DNA from: Calditrichia bacterium
Lineage (GTDB): Bacteria > Calditrichota > Calditrichia > RBG-13-44-9 > J075
DNA: 64,000 nucleotides
Assembly: GCA_028284905.1 (NCBI GenBank)
Contig: JANQQU010000022.1
Coordinates: forward strand, 62,001 to 126,000
Direction: 5' to 3'
The position numbers and the translations under genes were made by a program. The notes beneath the pieces were generated by a model. It was not told where the DNA came from, did not search any database, and saw only the letters and a list, made by a program, of their open reading frames with translations. Positions 1-8,213 of the stretch are shown here, in pieces; the first letter of the stretch is position 1, and each line of letters begins with the position of its first letter.

Positions 1-449
1 TTATCGAGTGTGCGGAGCGCTTTTGCCGGCACGCCGGCCATTAGAGTAAATGGAGGCACTTCTGCGTTTTCCCTCACAACGGCACCGGCAGCAATAATGC
101 TTCCTTTGCCAATGGTTGCCCCGGAAAGAATTGTGGCGCCCATGCCAATCAGGCATCCGTCTTCAAGAATACATCCGTGAAGAATGGCGCCATGCCCAAC
201 GGTAACATCGTTGCCGACGATACATGGTTTTTCGTTTTCCAGATGCACGATGCAGCCATCCTGGATGTTGCTGCGCTCGCCGATAGATATGTAATTGATG
301 TCTCCGCGCAATACGGCGTTATACCAAACGGACGAATGGGATTTCATTTCTACATCGCCAATTACTTTTGCACCATCGGCAATAAAAGCACTCTCGGCAA
401 TTCGTGGTGTGCGCGTGAGGGTGTGGGGAGGGAGCTCGGTCTTTTTCAT
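1..449 (-). CDS. Gamma-carbonic anhydrase-like hexapeptide protein (3' end cut by window edge)
   Basis: About 149 residues are visible and the stop lies beyond the left edge. The protein is a left-handed beta-helix of hexapeptide repeats. The gamma-carbonic-anhydrase signature is complete: an RGD near residue 57, then NIQDGCIVH with the first zinc His, then GHGAILHG with the other two. The segment AGVPAK near the C-terminus is typical of the family. ATG at 449 is the natural start, because homologues begin shortly before the repeats. Family members act as zinc or iron carbonic anhydrases or as CoA-linked acyltransferase relatives (YrdA, PaaY), so the substrate cannot be fixed. No operon partner is visible. 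A second member (paaY) lies at 35149-35751. Confidence 0.85.
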   Translation of the reverse strand, partial: MKKTELPPHTLTRTPRIAESAFIADGAKVIGDVEMKSHSSVWYNAVLRGDINYISIGERSNIQDGCIVHLENEKPCIVGNDVTVGHGAILHGCILEDGCLIGMGATILSGATIGKGSIIAAGAVVRENAEVPPFTLMAGVPAKALRTLD

Positions 450-638
450 GTCTGCCTTCGCTGGTTAAATGTCTGTTCAATAATAACCGCCTGGAAAAAC
501 TTTCGCAAGTTACGAATGAATTGCCGGGAGAGGAAATGACAACATTTCCGGATATTTTAATATTTTGAAGCGTTTGCTCCAATTCGTATGCCCTTTGGCT
601 AACCGGCTGATTGCTATCCTCCTCTCCCGGATATGATA

Positions 639-899
639 TTATATCGGTAGTTTCTGACGGCAATCCTGGCAAAGCCCATCCGGCTGCAAGATAATCGTCG
701 GGGAGAAATGAAAACCGCATCCCCAGCAATAGCCATGAACTTCGCAATGGATCGGGCAAAAATATTCGATGAATCGATTGAAATCGATTGTCGTTTTCTC
801 TGCCGTTGGACTGGCAGCCGGTTTTATGAGAGAGAATAATTCCGGCTTGATACAGTCAATCACCAGCGTTCGCTGACAGTTTGGGTGTTGACACGTCAT
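639..899 (-). CDS. Small Cys/His-rich protein, possible zinc ribbon
   Basis: An 86-residue protein that I do not recognise. The ATG at 899 is chosen over an upstream in-frame start because AGGAGG stands 8 bases before it. Cysteines occur near both ends: an N-terminal CQHPNC pair, then a cluster with FCPIHC, YCWGCGFHF and LCQDC. The CxxC-like spacing and nearby His residues suggest that it folds around one or two zinc ions. No signal peptide or membrane segment is visible, so it is probably cytoplasmic. It sits alone between the carbonic-anhydrase-like gene and a non-coding stretch. Function unknown. Confidence 0.6.
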   Translation of the reverse strand: MTCQHPNCQRTLVIDCIKPELFSLIKPAASPTAEKTTIDFNRFIEYFCPIHCEVHGYCWGCGFHFSPTIILQPDGLCQDCRQKLPI

Positions 900-1274
900 T
901 AGTGAGCCTCCTGAATTTTGGATATAGTTCCCCCGATCTTTTTGCAGTCGCAAAAAAATTGCGCTATCGCCTCATCCGTTATTGCGGATTGACGGGGCTC
1001 ATTGTAATTGACATGGCGGCAGGATAAGTTGTATCAGAAAAGCGAAACCAATCAGGAGTGACTCAGTGAGCTGTTTTGTTCAATAAACTATTGGTAAAAA
1101 TAGCAGTTGGAACTGGCGCTAATAATAGCTTTATTAAAACTTGTTCTCTGAACTTCCCGATTTTTTTATGATAAGATAATCGTTCAGTGTGTTGCGAAAT
1201 TTTATCTCCCAAAAATAATTTAATTCGCGATAGCGGATAAAACAAGTCGAAAATGCAAAAATTCGCAAAAGCGT
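900..1274. other. Intergenic region before the XRE-Roco pair
   Basis: About 375 bases without a convincing gene. The first part is upstream of the minus-strand Cys-rich gene and the last 50 bases hold the two inverted repeats listed separately. A 14-codon ORF starts at 1253 and overlaps the regulator start, but it has no Shine-Dalgarno sequence. Nothing else is seen. Confidence 0.5.
1223..1238. promoter_or_regulatory. Possible operator 1 (ATTCGC-N4-GCGGAT)
   Basis: An imperfect inverted repeat with half-sites ATTCGC and GCGGAT separated by four bases. An almost identical element lies 38 bases downstream over the start codon of the XRE regulator. The size and symmetry suit a dimeric helix-turn-helix repressor, so autoregulation is a reasonable inference. 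Confidence 0.4.
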
Positions 1275-1276
1275 AT
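1261..1276. promoter_or_regulatory. Possible operator 2 overlapping the regulator start codon
   Basis: ATTCGC-AAAA-GCGTAT has the same layout as the element at 1223-1238. Its right half-site runs into the ATG at 1275. A bound protein here would block transcription or translation initiation of the regulator-Roco pair. The regulator has no clear Shine-Dalgarno sequence in front of this ATG. Confidence 0.4.
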
Positions 1277-1655
1277 GGACCTAATTGCCGCTGGTAAACG
1301 GATAAAACAACTTAGTAGGGCACAGAACTTAACACAGAAGTCGCTGGCCAGGCGTTCCGGAATTCCGGAGTCTTCTCTGAGCGATGTAATAAAAGGGAAG
1401 AAGAGTGCCAGCATTGAAAAATTTGCAATTATCGCGGAAGTCCTGAAAGTCGATTTGCACTGGTTGATCTTCGGCCATTCGTTTCAGGCAGAAACCCATG
1501 AAGGGGCAGTTGCAGAGAAAGATGGCCGCGCAGACTATCTTCCGGAAAAACAACGGATGTTGAACGAAATTAGTGATATTCTATTGAAGCTGGATAAGGA
1601 AGAACTAACCTTGATCCGGCAAATGGCAGAACGATTTATCAGTAAAAGTGAGTAG
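1275..1655 (+). CDS. XRE/Cro-family transcriptional regulator
   Basis: A 126-residue DNA-binding protein. Residues 6-65 form a Cro/CI helix-turn-helix: KRIKQLSRAQNLTQKSLA, then SGIPESSLSDVIKGK and the closing helix ending in LHWLIFG. The C-terminal 50 residues are charged and helical (DILLKLDKEELTLIRQMAE) and probably dimerise. The Roco gene begins 3 bases after the stop, so the two are almost certainly co-transcribed. Two similar inverted repeats just upstream are candidate self-operators. The ATG at 1275 lacks a good ribosome site, so initiation may be weak or leaderless. The target beyond its own operon is unknown. Confidence 0.85.
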   Translation: MDLIAAGKRIKQLSRAQNLTQKSLARRSGIPESSLSDVIKGKKSASIEKFAIIAEVLKVDLHWLIFGHSFQAETHEGAVAEKDGRADYLPEKQRMLNEISDILLKLDKEELTLIRQMAERFISKSE

Positions 1656-1658
1656 CCG

Positions 1659-3704
1659 ATGAAAACCAGTCCGGAAATATTAAAACTGATCAAATATGCA
1701 GAGAATAGCAATACCCTCAATCTCTCCGGAAAAGGACTGTATGAAATTCCTGAAGCAGTATTTTCTTTAACACACCTGACCCGCCTAAGTTTGCGAAACA
1801 ATCATATCGACCATATTCCCGAAACAATTTCAAACCTGACCGCCCTGAAGGAACTCCGCCTGGACGGTAATAAATTGTCTGCTCTGCCGGAAGCAATCGG
1901 GGCGCTCAAGCATTTGAAATGGTTGTCTCTAAACAACAATCAGCTTAGCGAGCTTCCGGAAGAAATCGCTGAATTGAAACACCTGGAAATTCTGGAACTA
2001 ATTGGCAATCAGTTGTCTTTGCCGATGGAAAACCTGGTGCGCCGTCCCCAGGAACTCATTTATTATATCCTGCGCCATCAGGAAAAGCGGCGTATTAATG
2101 AAGTGAAGCTATTGGTGCTTGGAGAGCCGGGCAGCGGAAAGACTTCTCTGGTGAGATATTTAGTTGAAAGGCAATTTAATGATGAAGAGCCATCAACGGC
2201 GGCATTGGAGGTACATCGCTGGCCGGTTCAAACCGGGCATAAACGCGTGCAATTGAATATCTGGGACTTTGGCCGGGAAGATATCGACAGCAACGTACAC
2301 AGTTTTTTTCTCAGTCGGCGCAGTTTTTATTTACTGGCATGGGATGCCCGGCAATCGGACGTCACCGAGCTGGAAAACTGGCTGAAGATGATTACATATT
2401 TTGGGGAAGGTTCTCCGGTTATCGTGGCTTTGACGAAGAGTGATCTCGGCAGCGAAGAAATTGACCGGCGACTACTTCAGGAAAAATATCCGTCCATTAA
2501 GGCCTTTTTGTATACCTCAGCAAAAACCGGCAATGGCATCAGCGAATTACGGGAACTGATCCGCAAATCCTTGTTGCCACTAGAGAATTTGAAATCTTCC
2601 TGGGAAGAGGGTTGGTTAAGTGTTCGGAACCGGATGGAGGTGGCCAAAAAAGAATTTATCCCGATGCGCGAGTACGAGGAAATCTGCCGGAATGAAGATA
2701 TCGATCAGGCCGGTCAAAAAGACCTGTTGCAATGGCTGCATGACCTCGGTGTGGTAACAAATTTCCAAAGCGATATTCGCTTGCAAAACACCCTGGTGTT
2801 ACAACCGCGTTGGTTGAATAATGCGATTCATCGAATTATCGCTGCGAAGCCTCCGACGCGCCCTCAGGCTATTTTAAATGCGGATGATCTTTCCTGGATT
2901 TTGAGTAGTGGTGGCAATTATCCGAAAACCCGTTATCCATTCATCCTGAATATGATGAAGAGCTATGAGCTGTTATTTGATATCGAGGAAAATGCTGACC
3001 GTGCTTACCTGGTTCCCCGCTGGTTGCCGGAAAAAGTGACGGTGCATCGCCATAGCTATGTCGATGGCTTAGCACTTCAATATCACTACAGTTTTTTACC
3101 CGGGGATATAATACCCAAGCTGATTGCAAAAATGTATCCCTTTATCGAAGAAAAATCTTTCTGGCAGTATGGTTTTGTCGTTGCTGATGGGGCAAATCAG
3201 GCCCTGGTAGAGTGCGTTCCGGAACAACACTTGATTCTTTTGAAGGTCATTGGCCGGCAAACGACTCGCCGGGATTTTCTGGCAAAAATTCGCAGTTATT
3301 TCGAATATACCCATACTTTGTTTCCGGCTATCGATGTCGTCGAAAAAGTGCCGCTGCCGGATAGCGCCACGGAAACGATCGACTACCATCATTTGCTTCG
3401 ACTGGAAGAAAAAGAGATTGAAACAATCTTTCCGGAAAACCGCGATGAGCCGATCTCGATTAAGATGCTCCTGAATGGCGGTGGCATTTCCCGGGCATCT
3501 TTCGAAGAAAAGCTGAACACGTTATCACTGGAAATCGAAGATTTGAACGAGCGGATCGAACGACTCTGGTTGGGCTATGCCCGTGAGTTAAGCGGCGAGA
3601 ATCGCTACAAGCTGGAGGCCGATATCAAAATGGCTGAAGGGGAGCGGGATCGAATGCTGCAGGTGCTGGAAGAAACCCGGGAAATGCTCGCCCAGGCTTA
3701 TTAG
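1659..3704 (+). CDS. Roco-family protein: LRR, Ras-like Roc GTPase, COR domain
   Basis: A 681-residue cytoplasmic protein. Residues 18-125 hold about five leucine-rich repeats of the LxxLxLxxNxLxxLP type. Residues 147-300 form a Roc GTPase with P-loop GEPGSGKTS (155-163), TKSD (259-262) and SAK (287-289). A COR dimerisation region follows, and a charged coiled coil ends the chain. In Roco proteins the LRR region usually regulates a GTPase that cycles between monomer and dimer. Switch II reads WDFGRED where the family usually has WDFGGQE, so the DxxG glycine is Arg and the Gln61 equivalent is Glu. GTP hydrolysis may therefore be altered. No kinase or other effector domain is fused. It is transcribed with the XRE regulator, which suggests a dosage-controlled signalling or stress module. 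Confidence 0.88.
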   Translation: MKTSPEILKLIKYAENSNTLNLSGKGLYEIPEAVFSLTHLTRLSLRNNHIDHIPETISNLTALKELRLDGNKLSALPEAIGALKHLKWLSLNNNQLSELPEEIAELKHLEILELIGNQLSLPMENLVRRPQELIYYILRHQEKRRINEVKLLVLGEPGSGKTSLVRYLVERQFNDEEPSTAALEVHRWPVQTGHKRVQLNIWDFGREDIDSNVHSFFLSRRSFYLLAWDARQSDVTELENWLKMITYFGEGSPVIVALTKSDLGSEEIDRRLLQEKYPSIKAFLYTSAKTGNGISELRELIRKSLLPLENLKSSWEEGWLSVRNRMEVAKKEFIPMREYEEICRNEDIDQAGQKDLLQWLHDLGVVTNFQSDIRLQNTLVLQPRWLNNAIHRIIAAKPPTRPQAILNADDLSWILSSGGNYPKTRYPFILNMMKSYELLFDIEENADRAYLVPRWLPEKVTVHRHSYVDGLALQYHYSFLPGDIIPKLIAKMYPFIEEKSFWQYGFVVADGANQALVECVPEQHLILLKVIGRQTTRRDFLAKIRSYFEYTHTLFPAIDVVEKVPLPDSATETIDYHHLLRLEEKEIETIFPENRDEPISIKMLLNGGGISRASFEEKLNTLSLEIEDLNERIERLWLGYARELSGENRYKLEADIKMAEGERDRMLQVLEETREMLAQAY

Positions 3705-3706
3705 TA

Positions 3707-4603
3707 TCAACGATGTTGTGCGTAGGCATTTACCGGCAAAACACCTTGTAACGTTTCCAATTCAGTTGTAACTAGTGCGGGCGCAGTAGCATAGCCTAAA
3801 CAATCATCCAGTTGGGAATGGGTACGAATGCCGGCAGCGATGGTTGTTACTGCTGGAGGATGCAATGCAAAGGCAAGAGCAGTTTGGGCCGGCGAGCGTT
3901 GCGCATGAGAAATTTCCCCAATAGCATCGGCCGCTTTTTCGACCTCCGCTGCGGTATAGTTCAAATAATCCTTTGTTGCTTTACCAGCAAGCAAGCCCTT
4001 CCCCAGCGCGCCACGCACGATAACACCCACTTTATTTTTTTCCAGCAAAGGAAAGCAGGTCTCTTCCGGACGGCGGTCCAGCAGACTGTATTGCATCATA
4101 ACACTGGCGAGATTCGAGCGCTGCACATATTCCCAAATAACATTCGGGCGAATGGAAGAGATACCATATGCACGAATTTTCCCCTGTTCTCTGAGCAACT
4201 CAAAGGCTTCGATGGTTTCATCCATCGGATCGTCGATCGTTCCCCCATGTAATTGGTAGAGATCAATGTAATCTGTTTGTAATCGTTGCAAACTTGCTTC
4301 AACAGCCGTCAGAATATATTCCTTTCTCGGATTCCAGTCCCAGCCAGAACCATCCGCCCGCCATTGATTACCAACCTTTGTCGCCAGGACTATTTGATGC
4401 CGCAACCCCCTAAATGCCTTCCCAACGCTGCGTTCGTTATCCCCTTGTTGATATAAATCTGCGGTATCAAAAAAGTTGATGCCCCCATCGAGTGCACGAT
4501 GAAGCAACTTTTCATTCTCCGCATCATCGTTCCCCAGCGACATACAGCCGAAACTGATTTCACTGACTTTCAGATCGCTCTTACCAAGTTGATAATATTT
4601 CAT
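3707..4603 (-). CDS. Aldo/keto reductase
   Basis: A 298-residue NAD(P)H-dependent oxidoreductase with a TIM barrel. The catalytic tetrad is visible: Asp in FFDTADLY, Tyr in the same motif, Lys in LATKVG and His in YQLHGG. The N-terminus (MKYYQLGKSDLKVSEISFG) is the standard family start, so the ATG at 4603 is chosen over an upstream one at 4789 that would add 62 unrelated residues. It is convergent with the Roco gene, with only two bases between the stops, and divergent from speE across about 200 bases. The physiological carbonyl substrate cannot be read from the sequence. Confidence 0.88.
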   Translation of the reverse strand: MKYYQLGKSDLKVSEISFGCMSLGNDDAENEKLLHRALDGGINFFDTADLYQQGDNERSVGKAFRGLRHQIVLATKVGNQWRADGSGWDWNPRKEYILTAVEASLQRLQTDYIDLYQLHGGTIDDPMDETIEAFELLREQGKIRAYGISSIRPNVIWEYVQRSNLASVMMQYSLLDRRPEETCFPLLEKNKVGVIVRGALGKGLLAGKATKDYLNYTAAEVEKAADAIGEISHAQRSPAQTALAFALHPPAVTTIAAGIRTHSQLDDCLGYATAPALVTTELETLQGVLPVNAYAQHR

Positions 4604-4810
4604 AGAAACTGTTTCCAATGCTTGATTAATGATTGGTTTGTACTTTGCCACTGCCACTGAAAATATCTCTATTAGCATCCCCCCGCAAGTAAATTCCTTG
4701 CCGTATAAGCCCTGAGCGGCATTAAAAAAAATTACATCCTGAACATTTCTGTTTGAAAAAATCGGAAATTTTCCTAAAATATGCGCCAAATTTTATAGAG
4801 GAGAAAACCG

Positions 4811-5659
4811 ATGGGGATTCGCTATACTGAAGAATATCCGGAAGTAAAAGGCGCCTTAAGCTTTGACATGGAAAAGACTCTTTTCTATGAGCAAACCCCT
4901 TTCCAGAAAATCGAAATTGTCGAAACACCGGGCTTTGGCCGGGTGCTGATTATCGACGGCTTTATTATGCTAACGGAAAAGGATGAGTTTGTTTACCATG
5001 AAATGATCGCTCATGTGCCGTTGTATGTTCATCCCAATCCGCAAAGGGTGCTGGTGATCGGTGGGGGAGATGGGGGCACTGTGCGGGAGTGTTTGCGCCA
5101 TAAATCGGTTGCCCATGTTGATCTGGTCGATATCGACGAAGCTGTTTCCCGGGCCTGCCTGGAGTTTATGCCGACAGTTGCAGATAAGCTGTTATCAGAA
5201 AGAGTTACCTGTCGCTTTGAAGATGGCGTGGCGTTTGTTAAAAACTGTAAAGAAAAATATGATGTTATTATTATCGATTCCACCGATCCGATCAGTGTCG
5301 GGGAAGGACTGTTCTCGCCGGAATTTTATCAGGACTGCTACAACTTACTGACGGATGACGGTATTCTCGTCAACCAAAGTGAATCTCCTTCCTGGCTGCC
5401 GGAGCTTGTTCGTGGCATTTACCTGAAACTGAATAAGCTCTTCCCAAAGATGTTCTTCTTTAATGCTCATATTCCAACGTATCCTTCAGGACATTGGGCC
5501 TTTGGCTTTGCCAGTAAGAAATACCATCCGGTGGAGGATTTTCAGTTGGAAAAGTGTTTGGCGGATAATCTGGATTTCCGTTATTATAATGCCGATATTC
5601 ACCGGGCCGCTTTTGCATTGCCATCTTTCTTTCGGGAGATCCTCCGTGAAACTGAATAA
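4811..5659 (+). CDS. speE: Spermidine synthase (polyamine aminopropyltransferase)
   Basis: A 282-residue cytoplasmic enzyme that transfers the aminopropyl group of decarboxylated S-adenosylmethionine to putrescine. It has the small N-terminal beta domain with YHEMIAHVPL, the nucleotide-binding GGGDGG motif, VDIDE, and the catalytic segment IIDSTDP. The Shine-Dalgarno AGAGGAGAAA precedes the ATG. The agmatinase gene begins inside its last codons. The pair therefore links agmatine to putrescine to spermidine. The arginine decarboxylase and AdoMet decarboxylase partners are not in the window. Confidence 0.93.
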   Translation: MGIRYTEEYPEVKGALSFDMEKTLFYEQTPFQKIEIVETPGFGRVLIIDGFIMLTEKDEFVYHEMIAHVPLYVHPNPQRVLVIGGGDGGTVRECLRHKSVAHVDLVDIDEAVSRACLEFMPTVADKLLSERVTCRFEDGVAFVKNCKEKYDVIIIDSTDPISVGEGLFSPEFYQDCYNLLTDDGILVNQSESPSWLPELVRGIYLKLNKLFPKMFFFNAHIPTYPSGHWAFGFASKKYHPVEDFQLEKCLADNLDFRYYNADIHRAAFALPSFFREILRETE

Positions 5660-6506
5660 CATGCTCCCGCGAACCCCCTATGAGGGCTGCTTGTCCAGCG
5701 CTACCGATGCCGGGATTATTCTCTTTGGCGCCGGTTTTGATGGCACTTCCAGCTATCGTCCCGGTTCCCGTTTTGCACCGGCGGCGATTCGGGCGGAAAC
5801 GCTGTATTCCCAGGAAAATTATAGTCCCTACTTTCGTAAAGATCTCAGCGAAAAAGCGATCCATGATGCCGGTGATCTGGATTTGCCATTTGGCAATAAG
5901 GGTAATGCACTGGCAATGATCGAAGAAACTATAAAGCAAATTGTGCAAAAGGGAAAGAAACCTTGCATGATCGGCGGCGAGCATCTGGTGACATTGGCAG
6001 CAGTGAAAGCAATGCTGCCGGCTTATCCGGGGCTCTGTATTGTACAGATTGATGCGCATCTGGATTTAATGGATGAACTCTTTGGAGAATCTCTCTCCCA
6101 TGGTACGGTGATGCGGCGCTGCTGTGATTTGATCGGGGAGAAGCAGCGTATTTTTCAGGGAGCGATTCGCAGCGGTAGTCCGGAAGAGTATGCCTTTGCA
6201 GAACAGCATACCCGCCTGTTTCAATTCGATTGTAAAGGATTGATCGCGGCATTACCGGAGTTGAAAGGACGCCCGGTTTATCTGACAATCGATTTGGATG
6301 GTTTCGATCCTTCATTGATACCTGGCACCGGCACGCCGGAAGCCGGCGGTATCTTCTTTGCTGAGTTTATCGAATTTCTTCAGGCAGCAAGTGAGTTGAA
6401 TATTGTTGGCTGCGATCTGGTGGAACTGGCGCCCCGGATTGATCCAACCAATAATTCAACAATTATCGCAGCAAAAATTTTACGGGAATTATTAATGATT
6501 CTTTGA
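5646..6506 (+). CDS. speB: Agmatinase (ureohydrolase family)
   Basis: A 286-residue arginase-fold enzyme that hydrolyses agmatine to putrescine and urea with two manganese ions. The metal-binding motifs are GGEH, DAHLDL, SHGT and DLDGFDP. The first is usually GGDH or GGNH. The GTG at 5646 is preferred because GGGAG ends 7 bases upstream. The ATG at 5661 lacks a ribosome site. With the GTG the gene overlaps speE by 14 bases, which implies translational coupling. A related ureohydrolase such as guanidinobutyrase is possible, but adjacency to speE favours agmatinase. Confidence 0.88.
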   Translation: MKLNNMLPRTPYEGCLSSATDAGIILFGAGFDGTSSYRPGSRFAPAAIRAETLYSQENYSPYFRKDLSEKAIHDAGDLDLPFGNKGNALAMIEETIKQIVQKGKKPCMIGGEHLVTLAAVKAMLPAYPGLCIVQIDAHLDLMDELFGESLSHGTVMRRCCDLIGEKQRIFQGAIRSGSPEEYAFAEQHTRLFQFDCKGLIAALPELKGRPVYLTIDLDGFDPSLIPGTGTPEAGGIFFAEFIEFLQAASELNIVGCDLVELAPRIDPTNNSTIIAAKILRELLMIL

Positions 6507-6538
6507 AAAGCAGAAAAGTGCTATTGGAAAAATATACA

Positions 6539-7768
6539 CTACTTCATTACTGAAGATGTTTCCAGATCCATGATGCCAATCTGCTTGATGATCGGACTAT
6601 CGGTTGGCAGAAAGCGATTGTAGTAGCTTTTACTAATGTCCCAAAGTTTCCGGGCTTCCTCTTCAAATCCCTGCTCATGCATTAAATTCCCTCGAAAGCG
6701 ATAGATATTCCCCATTGCTTCGTCATAATGCTCAAACTTACCGATCATTTCTTCCAGCAGGTTTTCGGCAAAGCGATAAGCACCGTGCTTAATGCTGTGT
6801 TTTTCCAGGCACTTAAATCCAGCCAGGTCAAACGGGTTGTTTAGCAACATCTGCCGAATCATCCGCTCGCTTCGAACCAGCATGTTTGTGTTCTCATAAT
6901 GCCGGATTACATCCAGATAGGCATCTTGAATGTCCGGAAATTGTTGTATGCATTCGAAAATATAATCGAGAAATTGATCTTCCACACCTAGATGATATAA
7001 AGAAAGGGCCGCAATACGGGTAATATTATACCGCTCTACCGGAGAAATTAAAGTATCTCCCTGAATAGATAGAAGTGCATTTTTATACGCCTCATTGTAT
7101 TTTTTCTCTTTCAGGTATATTTGCGCTAAGCGAGTGTAAGTTGGAGAATCATCAAGATTGTGCGTAATGTTTCGGCGAAAATATTGCTTGGCAAGATCCT
7201 GCCTGCCGGCATTGGTGAAGTAATCACCCAGCCAGCGATTTACACAAGCATCAATATACCCCAGTTCAACCGATTTTCGATAATTCGCAAAAACTTGCTC
7301 GTAGACTAATTGCCCGGTAGAATCCGCTGGTATTAATGCCCGCCCTTTTTGATTCAGGGTCATTCGATAATAATCGCCAAGTAGTTTGTAAGTCCAGGCA
7401 TAGTGAGGATAGTTGGCAATTACTTTGTTGAGCAGCTGATTCGGTTGACGGAAGGCAATAACTTCTTTATTCTGCAATTTCTCCGGAAGCGCTAATTCTT
7501 CTTCGCTTAGATGGTCTTTTAAGTAAAAGACAGCATATTCGCGATGCATGTGATGATGCTTTAAAGTATTGTCTACTAAGGGGTTAATGAAGGTGGGTAA
7601 GAAGCCACGTTTATGAATGGCATCCTCTAATAACAAATGCGCAGATGCATATTTTTTTTCCTGAATGTGGCGTTCAGCATCACGAATGTAATGTTCATTT
7701 GGTTGTGCCTGTAGCATGCAGGCGAAGAAGAGAAATAGGTAGCAAAGATAAAATCTGTTCATGATCAT
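6539..7768 (-). CDS. Exported TPR-repeat protein
   Basis: A 409-residue protein with an N-terminal signal sequence (YLCYLFLFFACMLQAQ) and probable cleavage after QAQ. The rest is helical with several degenerate tetratricopeptide units, such as AHLLLEDAI near residue 45, LAKQYFRRNI in the middle and AENLLEEMI towards the end. Such proteins are periplasmic or outer-membrane scaffolds. No catalytic motif is seen. The start could also be the second Met, two codons later. It is convergent with speB and lies downstream of a 445-base gap. No function can be assigned. Confidence 0.75.
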   Translation of the reverse strand: MIMNRFYLCYLFLFFACMLQAQPNEHYIRDAERHIQEKKYASAHLLLEDAIHKRGFLPTFINPLVDNTLKHHHMHREYAVFYLKDHLSEEELALPEKLQNKEVIAFRQPNQLLNKVIANYPHYAWTYKLLGDYYRMTLNQKGRALIPADSTGQLVYEQVFANYRKSVELGYIDACVNRWLGDYFTNAGRQDLAKQYFRRNITHNLDDSPTYTRLAQIYLKEKKYNEAYKNALLSIQGDTLISPVERYNITRIAALSLYHLGVEDQFLDYIFECIQQFPDIQDAYLDVIRHYENTNMLVRSERMIRQMLLNNPFDLAGFKCLEKHSIKHGAYRFAENLLEEMIGKFEHYDEAMGNIYRFRGNLMHEQGFEEEARKLWDISKSYYNRFLPTDSPIIKQIGIMDLETSSVMK

Positions 7769-8213
7769 TTTTCCATTTTCAAATTACCGCAGATTCTGAA
7801 AAAATCGCAACCTAAAATAGGGAAGAAGGGCTGCAATCTTAACAACGCTTAGCAATAAAACGGTAACAAAATGATTGAGGCAAGATTGTTAGGAAAGCAT
7901 CATGAAGATTTCAATAGGTCTTTTACGACGAAGCAATGCTGAGGTCTATAAAGTGAATGCCGTAAAATAAATTGTCTCGCATTCGAAGTAGCTAATAGTA
8001 ACTAAAAAGGTAAAAAACTTATTGAAAAATTCAGTGTTCAATCTTGAATCTGAGCGGTTCCGGTATCACTTTCACTTAAAACACCACTTACAACATTCGC
8101 ACGCGCAATGAATCGTTAAAAAATCAACGAAATCAAATTGTAACCAGCTATAAATATATAGTGTTGAACCAGGGAAAGCAACCGCGTTTTCATTATAACG
8201 GGTAATAAGCGTT
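7769..8213. other. Intergenic region without recognised content
   Basis: About 445 AT-rich bases between two minus-strand genes. It must hold the promoter of the TPR gene and the 3' end of the upstream transcript. No convincing ORF, RNA fold or repeat was seen. Confidence 0.5.

Noticed and set aside
319-759. 146-codon minus-strand frame overlapping the carbonic-anhydrase-like gene
   Set aside because: It is out of frame with the clear hexapeptide-repeat gene at 1-449 and its translation has no repeats.
1063-1245. 60-codon minus-strand reading frame upstream of the XRE gene
   Set aside because: No ribosome site, and its composition looks like chance in AT-rich non-coding DNA.
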